From Bacteroidetes bacterium GWF2_29_10 (GTDB taxonomy: Bacteria; Bacteroidota; Bacteroidia; Bacteroidales; GWE2-29-8), in contig MEOD01000009.1 of NCBI GenBank assembly GCA_001768555.1, positions 14,805 through 56,006 of the forward strand: DNA of 41,202 bases, given 5' to 3'. The translations under genes were made by a program, and so were the position numbers. This document shows, piece after piece, positions 1-9,649 of this stretch. The notes beneath the pieces are model-generated. The model searched no databases. It saw only the letters and a program-made list of their open reading frames with translations, and was not told the DNA's origin. Numbering within the stretch: position 1 is the first letter of the stretch; the number at the start of each line of letters is the position of its first letter.

Positions 1-1
1 G

Positions 2-1039
2 GAGGAAACAATAGGTAAACATGTTTTAGAGTTTTTTCATGAAGAATCAATATTAGCTGTAAAAAGAGGATTTGAATTAATGCTTCAAGGTAATCTTTTG
101 GGCGTTTCGGAATATAGAGGGTTAAAGAAAAATGGGGAAGATTTTTATTTTGAGACGAATGGAATGTTTATAGATGATGAAGCGGGCAATCATAAAGAGA
201 TGTTTTTTATAAGTAGGGATATTAGTGAAAGGAAAGAAATGGAGTTGCAAATATTTGAACAGAGTAATAAACTTGAGGATATAAATAAGCATTTAGCAGA
301 AAGGGTTGCGGAGGAAGTGGAAAAGAATAGGAAAAAGGAGGAGATGTTATTAATTCAATCCCGTCAGGCAGCAATGGGAGAAATGATAGGTAATATAGCG
401 CATCAATGGCGTCAGCCTTTGAATACTATAGCTCTTATTATTTATGATATCAATCAGGCCTATAAATGCAAAGAGTTGACAGAAGCGTATATGGACAAAT
501 GTAATGCAGATTTGCAAAGATTGACTCAAAACATGTCACAAACAATAGATGATTTTAGAGATTTTTTTAAACCCAATAAAGATAAGAAATTATTTAGTTT
601 GCCAGAAGCAATAAATAAGTCAATCCAGTTTATTAATACTAGTTTTTTTAATACAAATATAAATATTGAATTTGATAATTATGAGCATTTAAGTATTTAT
701 GGTTATCCAAATGAGTATGCTCAGACAATTATAAATATTCTTAATAATGCAAAGGATGCGTTGTTGAAAGAGAACCCAGTTTATCCATTAATAAGAATTA
801 CAATAGAAAAAATGGAAGATAATGCTTGTGTTAAGATATTTAATAATGGAGGAAATATTCCAAAAGAAATAATAAACAAAATTTTTGAACCGTATTTTTC
901 AACAAAAGGTCATAGGGAGGGATCGGGTATTGGCTTATATATGGCAAAAAATATAATAGAGAAAAATATGGGAGGGTATATGGAAGTGGAGAATGTTAAT
1001 GATGGAGTAGAGTTTCGCATTTTTAACAAAATTAGTTAG
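2..1039 (+). CDS. PAS-domain sensor histidine kinase, 5' end outside window
   Basis: The frame is already open at base 2, so the true start lies to the left; the first internal ATG (base 80) is not the start. About 345 residues are visible. They run from the end of a PAS/PAC domain (ending near ISRDISERK), through a short coiled coil, to a dimerisation helix with the phospho-accepting His at bases 401-403 inside MIGNIAHQWRQPLN. The ATPase domain follows, with N box NILNNAKDAL and G2 box GSGIGLYMAK. The G1 box reads NNGGN where DxGxG is usual (about bases 841-855), so ATP binding may be altered. Family knowledge: such kinases autophosphorylate and pass phosphate to a receiver. The next gene starts 10 bases later and is closely similar in its catalytic core, which suggests duplication and co-transcription. 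Signal and target are unknown. Confidence 0.9.
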   Translation, partial: EETIGKHVLEFFHEESILAVKRGFELMLQGNLLGVSEYRGLKKNGEDFYFETNGMFIDDEAGNHKEMFFISRDISERKEMELQIFEQSNKLEDINKHLAERVAEEVEKNRKKEEMLLIQSRQAAMGEMIGNIAHQWRQPLNTIALIIYDINQAYKCKELTEAYMDKCNADLQRLTQNMSQTIDDFRDFFKPNKDKKLFSLPEAINKSIQFINTSFFNTNINIEFDNYEHLSIYGYPNEYAQTIINILNNAKDALLKENPVYPLIRITIEKMEDNACVKIFNNGGNIPKEIINKIFEPYFSTKGHREGSGIGLYMAKNIIEKNMGGYMEVENVNDGVEFRIFNKIS

Positions 1040-1049
1040 TAATTTTACT

Positions 1050-4000
1050 ATGAAAGAAAAAGACATAGAAAAAGATTTAAGTTCAGATAGTGCGTTATAT
1101 ACTGTAAATAAAGATAAAATAATAACATCATGGAGTAAAGGTGCGGAAGATATTACAGGATATAAGGCAGAGGAGATAATAGGGAAGTTATGTACAACTT
1201 TTACTTCATATCCTTGTGAAAAATATTGTTCCTTATTTGACGAAAATTCAGAAAAATTTTATTTGGATACATCGAAATGTTCTATAATAACTAAGAGTGG
1301 AGAAAGAAAGTATATAAAAAAGAATAAAGAGTACTTAAAAGACATAGAAGGAAATATATTGGGTGGTATTGAACGTTTTACAGATATAACGAATGTGTTT
1401 GAGCTGAATGATCAATTGAAGACAACAATGGTAAGCTATAAAACGCTATTTAATGATTCAACAGAGGCAATTTATGTTGCTACAGTTGATGGCGATTTTA
1501 TTGATGCTAACCCAGCTGGTTGCAAATTATTAGGTTATTTAAGAGATGATGTTTTAAGTTTTAATATTTTGGATTTGGTTAAACCAGAATATGTGACCAG
1601 ATTGCAAGATGTGTATGCAAGATGTATTATGGAAAACAAAGTATTGGAAGAATTGGAGATAAAACATAAAGAAGGTTATTGTATTGATGTAGAGATGACT
1701 GTAAGCTTGTTGCCAGATAATAGATTGCTAGTAATAATGCGAGATATTTCAGCAAGAAAGCAGGTTGAATTAGATAGAAAAAAAAGGGAGGAGTATTATA
1801 AAACATTAATTTTAAATTCATTTGATGTTATTATGATATTGGATGAGTCGGGGGTAGTTAAATATATTAGTGATAATGTTTCAGTTATTCTAGGTTATAA
1901 TAAAGAAGAATTGTTAGGAAATAAAAAAGCGCTTGAAATAATTCATCCAGATGATCTTCCTACTGTAATGGATGAATTTAATATTTTAAAAGAAAAATTT
2001 AATCAAAAAAAGCAAGTACAATATAGAGTAAAGGATAAAATAGGTATTTATCATTGGGCTGAGGTAAGTGTAACTAACTTATTGAATGATGGTGTTATAA
2101 ATGGAATACTAGCTAATGCTATTCTTATAGATGACCGGAAGATGCATGAGGAAAGAATAGATAATTTATACAAAAAATCTTTAGAAGTGAATGAATTCCT
2201 TATGAATAAGGATAGTCAATTAGGTAGAGTTTTGAAAGAATTAACAGAGTTAAACCAAAAACTATTGAAGTCAGAGCTTGAATTAAAGAAACAATTAAAA
2301 ATAAATACTTCTCTTTCTGAGTTTTCAAAACATATTATAGATTATAACTCTTCAATTGAAAAGATTTCAGCTGATATTAATTTTTATATTAAAGAAGCGA
2401 CTTCGAGTGAACATGGATTTGTTGGAGTAATAGATCCAATTACAAAAGATTTTAATTCATATTCTTTAACAGAAATGCTTGCGGGGCAATGTAATATTGA
2501 AAATTATGCACATAATAGAATAACTTTTCCAGTGTCGGCAGATGGAACGTATAATGGTTTGTGGGGTCATGCATTAAATACACGAAAACCTTTTTATACA
2601 AATGAACCTAAAAAGCATTTAAAGTCTGTGGGTATTCCTTTAGGCCACATTCCGTTGAAGAATTTTATGGGTTATCCAGTTTTGTTTGATAACGAGCTTT
2701 TAGGGTTAGTGGGGTTAGCAAATTCAGCAGAGCAATATTCGGAAGGGACTCTAACTGTTGTTAAAAGTTTTGTGGAGTTATATGCATTGATTATATATAG
2801 GAAAAAGTTAGAGGCAAATTTGAGGGAGAGTGAAGAAAGGAGTAGAAATTTGGCAGAGTTGGCTTTTGAAGGAATTATAATTCATTCAAAAGATAAAATT
2901 ATAGAAGTTAATAATTCGGCTATAAAAATTTTAGGATATAACGATAAAGAAGAGTTAATAGCATTAAACTCAATAAGTGAAGTTATAGATAAAAGTAGCC
3001 AAATGGAGGTTTTTGAGAAAATAAATAATAATTACGTAGGAACTTATGAAATTCAGTTATTGAAAAAAGATGGAACAATTTTTCCCGCAGAAATAAATTC
3101 TGTTTTGACTAATTATAAAGGAGAAAAAACCAGAGTAATTTCATTTAGAGATATTATAGAACGTAAGAATTATGAAATAGAGATAGAAAAATCTATACAA
3201 GAATTGGAAAAGATTAATACAGATTTGTTAAGTTTGAATATAAAATTGCAGAATGAGATTATAAGCAGGAAAAAAGTAGAAAAAGAACTGGAACGTCAAA
3301 AAGAATTACTTCAAAATTGGAATGATAATCTTGAAAAACAAGTAAATGAAGAGGTAGAGAAAAGTAGAATCAAGGATGAATTAATGTTAATGCAATCACG
3401 TCAAGCAGCAATGGGAGAAATGATAGGTAATATTGCACATCAATGGCGCCAGCCATTAAATTCATTAAGCTTAATGGTTTTTGATTTAAAGGAGGCGGAA
3501 AAAAATAACGAATTAAATTCGGAGTATTTGCAAAAAGAAGTTGGAGAAATTTCTCAGATAATTCAGCATATGTCGCAAACAATAGATGATTTTCGTCATT
3601 TTTTTAAACCAGAAAAGGAACGGCAAGAGTTTTTTGTAAATGAAGTTATAAATAAAGCAATCTCTTTTGTAAATGCTAGTTTCAAAGATAATGATATTAT
3701 TATTGATTTTAAAAATGAAATAAACATAATGACAATAGGGTATCAAAATGAGTATGCACAAGTTGTATTAAATATAATAAACAATTCAAAAGATGCAATA
3801 ATTGAAAGAAGCATACAAAACGGACGTGTTGTAATAAAAATAGAAGCTGTTAATGATTATTGCGTATGTAGCATTTCTGATAATGGAGGAGGAATAGATG
3901 AGAACATATTACATAAGATTTTTGATCCATATTTTACGACAAAAGATGATGTCAATGGTTCTGGGATTGGTTTGTATATGTCTAAGATTATTATAGAAAA

Positions 4001-4079
4001 GAATATGGGAGGTAAGCTGAATGGGCAAAATATAGATGGAGGAGTAAGGTTTGATATAATAACAAAATTAATTGTTTGA
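1050..4079 (+). CDS. Multi-PAS/GAF sensor histidine kinase
   Basis: 1009 residues with no convincing membrane segment, so probably a cytoplasmic sensor. Approximate order: PAS 8-120, PAS 130-240 (ends RDISARK), PAS 250-365, coiled coil 366-420, GAF-like domain 420-590, PAS 595-710, coiled coil 710-785, dimerisation helix with His797 in NIAHQWRQPLN, ATPase 895-1005. The ATPase boxes look intact (N box NIINNSKDAI, G1 DNGGG, G2 GSGIGLYMSK). The H-box region is almost identical, even at DNA level, to that of the preceding kinase. The receiver-kinase gene downstream begins after 38 bases and is a plausible phosphate acceptor. Function as a histidine kinase is firm; the ligand sensed by the PAS and GAF domains cannot be told. 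Confidence 0.92.
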   Translation: MKEKDIEKDLSSDSALYTVNKDKIITSWSKGAEDITGYKAEEIIGKLCTTFTSYPCEKYCSLFDENSEKFYLDTSKCSIITKSGERKYIKKNKEYLKDIEGNILGGIERFTDITNVFELNDQLKTTMVSYKTLFNDSTEAIYVATVDGDFIDANPAGCKLLGYLRDDVLSFNILDLVKPEYVTRLQDVYARCIMENKVLEELEIKHKEGYCIDVEMTVSLLPDNRLLVIMRDISARKQVELDRKKREEYYKTLILNSFDVIMILDESGVVKYISDNVSVILGYNKEELLGNKKALEIIHPDDLPTVMDEFNILKEKFNQKKQVQYRVKDKIGIYHWAEVSVTNLLNDGVINGILANAILIDDRKMHEERIDNLYKKSLEVNEFLMNKDSQLGRVLKELTELNQKLLKSELELKKQLKINTSLSEFSKHIIDYNSSIEKISADINFYIKEATSSEHGFVGVIDPITKDFNSYSLTEMLAGQCNIENYAHNRITFPVSADGTYNGLWGHALNTRKPFYTNEPKKHLKSVGIPLGHIPLKNFMGYPVLFDNELLGLVGLANSAEQYSEGTLTVVKSFVELYALIIYRKKLEANLRESEERSRNLAELAFEGIIIHSKDKIIEVNNSAIKILGYNDKEELIALNSISEVIDKSSQMEVFEKINNNYVGTYEIQLLKKDGTIFPAEINSVLTNYKGEKTRVISFRDIIERKNYEIEIEKSIQELEKINTDLLSLNIKLQNEIISRKKVEKELERQKELLQNWNDNLEKQVNEEVEKSRIKDELMLMQSRQAAMGEMIGNIAHQWRQPLNSLSLMVFDLKEAEKNNELNSEYLQKEVGEISQIIQHMSQTIDDFRHFFKPEKERQEFFVNEVINKAISFVNASFKDNDIIIDFKNEINIMTIGYQNEYAQVVLNIINNSKDAIIERSIQNGRVVIKIEAVNDYCVCSISDNGGGIDENILHKIFDPYFTTKDDVNGSGIGLYMSKIIIEKNMGGKLNGQNIDGGVRFDIITKLIV

Positions 4080-4117
4080 GAAGTAAATTAAGTAATAAAA
4101 TTTAAATTCACTATAAC

Positions 4118-6577
4118 ATGAATAGTTTATTAAATCAAGATGTAAAAATATTATATGTTGAGGATCAAAAAAATGTCAGAGATGTTCTAATTCGTATTTT
4201 AAAAAGACGATTTTCTAATGTTTATTATGCGGAAAATGGTTTGCAAGGGTTAGAGCTATTTAAGCAGTTAAATCCAGATGTTGTTATTTCAGATATAAAA
4301 ATGCCACAAATGGATGGATTAGCTATGATTGGGGAAATAAGAAAGATAAATAAGACAGTAAAGGTTATATTAACTACAGCTCATAGTGATTCTGAATACT
4401 TTATTGCATCTATTAATCTAGGTGTTGACCAATATATTTTAAAACCTGTTGATGGGGAGCGTTTATTTCAGTCATTAGATAAATGTGTTAAAGAAATTAA
4501 TTTAACAAGAGAGATTGAATCAAAAAATGAAGAATTAATAATAAAAAATATACAATTAGAGAAAGAAATAATAGAAAGAAAAACTGCAGAAAGTGAAAAA
4601 GATATTTTATTGTTAGATTTACAATCATTAAATGAAGAGTTGAGGACAAGTGGAGAAGAGCTCCGTCAATCGCTAGAATATACACTAGAATTAACTAACA
4701 AAATAGCAAAATCAGAGGCAGATCTTAGAGCTATTATTGATAATACTATTCAAAATCATGCTTTTCTTGATCCTGATTATAAAATTATTTACTTAAATAA
4801 AACTGCAGATGATAATCTTCTTAATTATTTTAATATTGAGTTAAATAATGGTGATAGTTTTTTAGACTTTGTTATTAAATTTAGAAGTGAAGAGGAGATT
4901 GAATTTTTTAAACAAAATTTTCAGAAAAGTCTTAAAGGGGAGAAAATAAATTATATAAAGAAAATAAATATTTCTGACAAAACTCTTTACTGGGACATAA
5001 CTTACATGCCTGTTTATAATTTAAATACAGAAGAAATACTAGGAGTTTCGTATTCTATATTAGATATAACAGAAAAGAAAATAGCAGAAGAGCAAATACT
5101 AAAGTTAAGTTTTGCAGTAGAACAAAGTGCAAATGCAATTGTGATAACAGATATAGAGGGTAATATAGAATATGTAAACAAATTTTTTACAGAAATTACT
5201 GGATATAGTTTTGACGAAGCAAAAGGTCAAAACCCAAGAATTCTAAAATCAGGAGATATGCCTAAAGAACAATATGAATTTTTATGGAAGACAATAACAG
5301 AAGGTAAAGTTTGGCGAGGCGAGTTTCATAATAAAAAGAAAAATGGAGATTTATATTGGGAATTTTCAACGATTGCACCAATATTTAATGAAAATAATGA
5401 TATTGTAAATTATATTGCAATAAAAGAGGATATAACGGAAAAGAGATTGATAGAAATAAAACTTAAAGAAAATGAGAAGAATCTAAGTGAAGCTCAAAAT
5501 TTGGCTAAATTAGGATATTGGGAAATTAATGTCAAAAATAATGTTATAATAATAAATGAAGAAACTCAAGCCTTAATTGGATTGAGTAATCAAATGAATA
5601 TTAGTAATCTTGAAATCCCTTTAAATGATTTTGTTGAAAATTATATTTTCGATGATGACAAATATTTGTTTAACGAAAGGATAGATATATATATCCAAAA
5701 TATTGAAAATTTAGATTACGCTGGTAGTTATGAAATTAGAATAATAAAGAATGATGGGAATTTAATTAATATTTCAGTTATTGAAAAAAGTAAGGGTGTT
5801 GGAATATACTATGGGACTTGTCAAGATATTACAGAAAGAAAGCAAATAGAGCAACTTATTGTTAATGCTTTAAATTATGAGAAAGAATTAAATCATCTAA
5901 AAAATAGGTTTATTTCTACAGTATCACATGAATTTAGAACACCACTTCATGGAATAACTTCAAATCTATATTTATTAGAAAAGCATGGAGAGAAAATGGA
6001 TATTGAGAAAAAAGCAAACTGTTATAGGAGAATGCATTTTGCAATAAAAAATCTAACAGTAATGTTAGATGAAATAACTTTAATGAATAAAGATCAAAGT
6101 GGAAAGCTCGAATTCAAACCAGTTAAGACTAATTTTGAAATATTTATAAAAGATTTAATTACAGATGTGTTTGCAAACTATTCTTTAGATATGAAGCTAA
6201 ATTTGAATGTAAATACAAATTTAGGTGACATATACATAGATAAATCATTGCTAAATCATATATTTGTAAATATATTATCTAACGCTATTAAATATTCAGG
6301 AAATAGTAAGGTTGTAGATGCAAATATTATTAAAGTTGGAGATATGATTCAGTTTGAAATAAATGACTATGGAATTGGTATTTCTGACAATGATTTAAAA
6401 CGCCTTTTTGAGCCATTTTTTAGAGCTGAAAATGTAGAAAACATACAAGGGACAGGTATAGGGTTATCTATTATAAAACGCTGCGTGGATGTTCTTGAAG
6501 GAAGTATTGATATTGAAAGCAGAGTAGGGGAAGGGACTAAAATTAAGTTACAAATACCAATTCTAAAAAAATATTGA
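4118..6577 (+). CDS. Hybrid kinase: N-terminal receiver, three PAS domains, histidine kinase core
   Basis: 819 residues. Receiver domain about 8-125, with acidic pocket E15/D16 and phospho-acceptor D59 in ISDIKMPQMDG. A coiled coil spans about 130-200. PAS domains follow at about 205-320, 328-445 (NifL-like, with NPRILKSG) and 455-565. The HisKA helix has H604 in STVSHEFRTPLHG and the ATPase domain (N box NILSNAIKYSG, G1 DYGIGIS, G2 GTGIGLS) runs to the end. There is no DNA-binding or other output domain. A receiver at the N-terminus suggests that phosphate from another kinase, plausibly one of the two upstream genes, modulates this kinase. No response regulator with an output domain is encoded next to it, so the final target lies elsewhere. 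Confidence 0.92.
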   Translation: MNSLLNQDVKILYVEDQKNVRDVLIRILKRRFSNVYYAENGLQGLELFKQLNPDVVISDIKMPQMDGLAMIGEIRKINKTVKVILTTAHSDSEYFIASINLGVDQYILKPVDGERLFQSLDKCVKEINLTREIESKNEELIIKNIQLEKEIIERKTAESEKDILLLDLQSLNEELRTSGEELRQSLEYTLELTNKIAKSEADLRAIIDNTIQNHAFLDPDYKIIYLNKTADDNLLNYFNIELNNGDSFLDFVIKFRSEEEIEFFKQNFQKSLKGEKINYIKKINISDKTLYWDITYMPVYNLNTEEILGVSYSILDITEKKIAEEQILKLSFAVEQSANAIVITDIEGNIEYVNKFFTEITGYSFDEAKGQNPRILKSGDMPKEQYEFLWKTITEGKVWRGEFHNKKKNGDLYWEFSTIAPIFNENNDIVNYIAIKEDITEKRLIEIKLKENEKNLSEAQNLAKLGYWEINVKNNVIIINEETQALIGLSNQMNISNLEIPLNDFVENYIFDDDKYLFNERIDIYIQNIENLDYAGSYEIRIIKNDGNLINISVIEKSKGVGIYYGTCQDITERKQIEQLIVNALNYEKELNHLKNRFISTVSHEFRTPLHGITSNLYLLEKHGEKMDIEKKANCYRRMHFAIKNLTVMLDEITLMNKDQSGKLEFKPVKTNFEIFIKDLITDVFANYSLDMKLNLNVNTNLGDIYIDKSLLNHIFVNILSNAIKYSGNSKVVDANIIKVGDMIQFEINDYGIGISDNDLKRLFEPFFRAENVENIQGTGIGLSIIKRCVDVLEGSIDIESRVGEGTKIKLQIPILKKY

Positions 6578-6659
6578 CATTGTCCTATAAAATGTATAAA
6601 CTAAAAATCTATTCAAATTTATAATATCCATGGTATTTTATCACGCTTGTTGTTATAAA

Positions 6660-6691
6660 TTGATTTTATAATTTCAAAGATAGTATATTTG
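6660..6691 (+). promoter_or_regulatory. Probable promoter of the DUF4271-hemD-rnpA operon
   Basis: A Bacteroidota-type -7 box TATATTTG lies at 6684-6691, with TTG at 6660-6662 (21-bp spacer) as a possible -33 element. It ends 30 bases before the ATG at 6722. Identification is by match to the known TAnnTTTG consensus only. Confidence 0.55.
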
Positions 6692-6721
6692 CAGTTGTAA
6701 TTTTTTTTATTTGATAATAAG

Positions 6722-7627
6722 ATGTTAGAAGACTATAACTTTATATACTATCATGTAGGCTTTTATAATAATTATGACTTAAATGATACAATAGTTTCGC
6801 AAGATAGTATTTCTTCATTTTATTCATATAATCATAATCAAAGTTTTTTTCCTGAATATTTATATTATAAAAAAGAGCAAATAGCATCAATAATTTCTAA
6901 AAAATCACACATAAACACTAATTATGAGATAACTATAAAGAAAGATAATGATGTTTGGTTTAATTATATTGTGCTTTTGTTTTTTTTGCTATTAGTTGTT
7001 TACAAAAATATTTTTGGAATATATTTTAATAAAAAGTTAAAATACATATTTTCAAGTGGTCTGTCTAATCAATCAGTCCGAGATAATTATTTAGAAATAA
7101 GTAAATCAGAATCTAGATTTTCATTTTTATTATTTACTTTATCTTTTACTTTTATTGTTTATAGTTATCCTAATATTTATAATTTATTTAGCAACACAGC
7201 TTTTTATAATTTGTTTCTATTTGTTAAAATTTTTGGAATAATATTTTTTTTATTTATATTTAAATTGTTGTTTAGCAAATTTATAGGATTAGTTTTTGAA
7301 ACACCAAAAATATCTTTCATATATAATCAGAACATCTACTTGTATGATATGTTTGTTGCGTTGTTAATTTTTCCGATATTTTTAATAATGAAATATTCTA
7401 GTATTAGTTTAGAGTTATCTATAAATATTTTTATTATAGTTTTTGTTATGTATTTATTAGTAAGTATTCTAAGGATACTTAAGATAATATTTATAGATAA
7501 TATTATGCAAAAAATTCCTCCGATTTATATTATTTTGTATTTTTGCATTCTTGAATTATTTCCATATTTAATAATATTTAAGTTATTAATGGTCAAAAAA
7601 GAAAATTTATATTTTCTAATTAATTAA
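6722..7627 (+). CDS. DUF4271 family integral membrane protein
   Basis: 301 residues: a polar N-terminal part of about 78 residues, then about six hydrophobic segments (near 80-102, 132-155, 160-185, 206-227, 230-258 and 269-292). The family is recognised from its overall hydropathy and from its place directly before hemD, an arrangement common in Bacteroidota. The biochemical role of DUF4271 is not known; no catalytic motif is visible. The next gene starts 18 bases after the stop, so the two are probably co-transcribed from the promoter at 6660-6691. Very AT-rich codon use matches the neighbourhood. Confidence 0.75.
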   Translation: MLEDYNFIYYHVGFYNNYDLNDTIVSQDSISSFYSYNHNQSFFPEYLYYKKEQIASIISKKSHINTNYEITIKKDNDVWFNYIVLLFFLLLVVYKNIFGIYFNKKLKYIFSSGLSNQSVRDNYLEISKSESRFSFLLFTLSFTFIVYSYPNIYNLFSNTAFYNLFLFVKIFGIIFFLFIFKLLFSKFIGLVFETPKISFIYNQNIYLYDMFVALLIFPIFLIMKYSSISLELSINIFIIVFVMYLLVSILRILKIIFIDNIMQKIPPIYIILYFCILELFPYLIIFKLLMVKKENLYFLIN

Positions 7628-7645
7628 TATTAAAACTTTTAAACC

Positions 7646-8992
7646 TTGAAAATAAAGAATATATTAATATCGCAACCAGAACCAAAAGAACTGGAAAAAA
7701 CGCCTTATTTTGACTTAATAAAAAAGTATGATTTAAATATTAAATTTCATAAGTTTTTTAAAATAGAACCTCTAAGTGTTAGAGAATTTAGAAAACTTCG
7801 AGTTAATATGCTTGATTATAATGCTGTAATTTTTACGAGCAAAAATTCAATAGATAATTTTTTCTATTTATTGAAAGAATTACGCGTAGAAATGCCAGAA
7901 TCAACAAAGTATTTTTTTACTTCAGAATCTATAGCTTTGTATATTCAAAAGTATATACAGTATAGAAAGAGAAAAGTTTTTTATCCTAAGCAAAATGTTT
8001 TAGAATTAATAGAATTGCTTAAGAAAAATAGTAATGACAAATATATATTGCCTTGTTCTGGAGATACAAATAACGAAACAGTAACTCTTTTTGAGGAAAG
8101 TAAAATCAAATTTGTTAAAGCGGTTGTATATAATAGTGTATCTAACAATTTGAAAGATATTGATGTTTTTAGTTTTGATTTAATCACTTTATATAGCCCA
8201 AACGGGGTTAAATCTTTATTAGAAAGCTATCCGAATTTTAAAGATATTAAGCCAAATATGAAATTTGCTGGTTTTGGAATAAATACTTGTCAAGCAATAA
8301 AGGATGCAGGATTAAAGCTAGAAATAGAAATTCCAACATCAATAGCTCCATCAATGACAAGTGCTTTAGAGTTATATGTTACAGGAAAAGATTTGGGAAA
8401 GCCTAATGTAAGAACAGTTTTACCATCAGCAAAGGATGAAAATGCTGATAAGAAACAGAAAAAGGTAAAAGAAGAAAAAAAAATAAAGGATAAGAAGAAA
8501 AAAAATAAAAAGGATTTAAGCAAGAAAAAAGATATAAAAGATAAAGTTAAAAAACAAAATACAAATAAGGTAAAAGCAAATAAAACAGATATTAATGTTT
8601 TAGGTGAACCCAAAAAGAGGGGCCGTAAAAAAGGTTCTACAAAAAAAACAACTGTTGATAAGGAGCAATTAGAATCTTTAATAAAATCATTTAAAGCTAT
8701 AGCAAAAGAAGAAAGTAAAGTAAATAAGGCTGATGAAAATAATAAAAAAAAGGAAACTCAAATTGCCACAAAAAAGGTGACTAGCAAAATAAAGGCAGAA
8801 AAATCTCCCCAAAAGGAAATTCAAATTGTCACAACAAAAAAGGTTATTAGCAAAATAAAAGCAGAGAAACCTCCCAAAAAGGAAACTCAAATTGCAAGAA
8901 AGAAAGCTAATGCAGATTTAAGAAAGCAAGAAAGTGTCAAAAATAAGCTAGAAGAAAAGGTTAAAAGAAAATATACAAAAAAAGAAAAATAG
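7646..8992 (+). CDS. hemD: Uroporphyrinogen-III synthase (HemD) family protein with long lysine-rich tail
   Basis: The start is TTG at 7646; the first in-frame ATG is about 55 codons in and would remove conserved sequence. Residues 1-245 resemble the Bacteroidota HemD family (opening ILISQPEP, then FTSKNSIDNF and the region around LYSPNGVKSLL). HemD enzymes cyclise hydroxymethylbilane to uroporphyrinogen III in tetrapyrrole synthesis. Residues from about 247 to 448 are a highly basic, low-complexity tail, with an AT-hook-like RGRKKG at 325-330 and two and a half repeats of about 22 residues around KETQIATKK...SKIKAEK (residues 369-420). HemD proteins are usually about 250 residues, so the tail nearly doubles the length. 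No other haem gene is in the window, so enzyme activity is inferred from family only. It is followed by rnpA after 18 bases. Confidence 0.82.
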   Translation: MKIKNILISQPEPKELEKTPYFDLIKKYDLNIKFHKFFKIEPLSVREFRKLRVNMLDYNAVIFTSKNSIDNFFYLLKELRVEMPESTKYFFTSESIALYIQKYIQYRKRKVFYPKQNVLELIELLKKNSNDKYILPCSGDTNNETVTLFEESKIKFVKAVVYNSVSNNLKDIDVFSFDLITLYSPNGVKSLLESYPNFKDIKPNMKFAGFGINTCQAIKDAGLKLEIEIPTSIAPSMTSALELYVTGKDLGKPNVRTVLPSAKDENADKKQKKVKEEKKIKDKKKKNKKDLSKKKDIKDKVKKQNTNKVKANKTDINVLGEPKKRGRKKGSTKKTTVDKEQLESLIKSFKAIAKEESKVNKADENNKKKETQIATKKVTSKIKAEKSPQKEIQIVTTKKVISKIKAEKPPKKETQIARKKANADLRKQESVKNKLEEKVKRKYTKKEK

Positions 8993-9010
8993 ATTTCTTT
9001 TAATATTTTA

Positions 9011-9424
9011 ATGAATAATAAATTCACAAAAAAAGAAAAGCTTTGTAGTAAAGTAAAAATAAAAAAATTACTTGAAAAAGGAACGGCTTTATGGCAATAC
9101 CCATTTAATTTACTTTATAATGAAGCAAGATTAGATACACCTGCACAGATGCTAATTATAGTTCCAAAAAGAAATATAAAAAAAGCGACCCAAAGAAATA
9201 GAATAAAAAGGTTAGTTAGAGAAGTATATAGATTAAATAAAGATTTTTTTTATCAATTTTGTATTGATAAAAACAAACAATTTGAATTATCTTTGCTCTA
9301 TGTTGCAAAAAAAGAATTAAGCTTCATTGAAATAGAAAAAAGCATTATACCATTGTTGCAAAAAATAATTAGTAATGAACATAATAAAAACAGTACTTCA
9401 AACGATATTAATATTGATAATTAA
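9011..9424 (+). CDS. rnpA: Ribonuclease P protein component
   Basis: 137 residues. The protein helps the RNase P RNA bind pre-tRNA for removal of 5' leaders. The signature basic helix [13 protein letters not shown] is present near residues 63-75, after the conserved [11 protein letters not shown]. The length is normal for the family plus a short Asn-rich tail. The last 50 bases overlap the start of yidD in another frame, the usual tight rnpA-yidD link of bacteria. Membership of the DUF4271-hemD operon is inferred from the 18-base gap. Confidence 0.95.
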   Translation: MNNKFTKKEKLCSKVKIKKLLEKGTALWQYPFNLLYNEARLDTPAQMLIIVPKRNIKKATQRNRIKRLVREVYRLNKDFFYQFCIDKNKQFELSLLYVAKKELSFIEIEKSIIPLLQKIISNEHNKNSTSNDINIDN

Positions 9425-9605
9425 AATTTATCAATATTCTATTTCTCCTTTTTTTGGAGCATCTTGTCGGTTTAACCCAACATGTTCTAACTATGGTGTA
9501 GAAGCTTTAAAAAAACATGGACCATTTAAAGGTTTTTTTTTAACAATAAAACGTATCTCTAGGTGTCATCCATGGGGAGGAAGTGGATATGATCCTATTC
9601 CTTAA
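9375..9605 (+). CDS. yidD: Membrane protein insertion efficiency factor YidD
   Basis: 76 residues with the family signature: [20 protein letters not shown] and a C-terminal [14 protein letters not shown], including the conserved cysteines. The N-terminal hydrophobic/amphipathic helix should place it at the inner face of the cytoplasmic membrane, where YidD assists the YidC insertase. The ATG at 9375 lies inside rnpA (50-base overlap) and is the only suitable start. In many Bacteroidales tatD and tyrS follow; here ctpA follows and tyrS is about 12 kb away. Confidence 0.95.
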   Translation: MNIIKTVLQTILILIIKIYQYSISPFFGASCRFNPTCSNYGVEALKKHGPFKGFFLTIKRISRCHPWGGSGYDPIP

Positions 9606-9649
9606 AATAAATTATATTTAAGCTAAAATAATTAATAAATTTTGAAAAA

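Noticed and set aside
80-1039. Complete small kinase starting at ATG 80
   Set aside because: The frame is open to base 2 with PAS-like sequence before the ATG, so this is an internal Met of a longer, truncated gene.
8290-8613. 107-codon frame on - inside hemD
   Set aside because: Its Phe/Leu/Ser-rich product is the complement of the Lys-rich tail codons (AAA/AAG read as TTT/CTT), as expected for a shadow frame.
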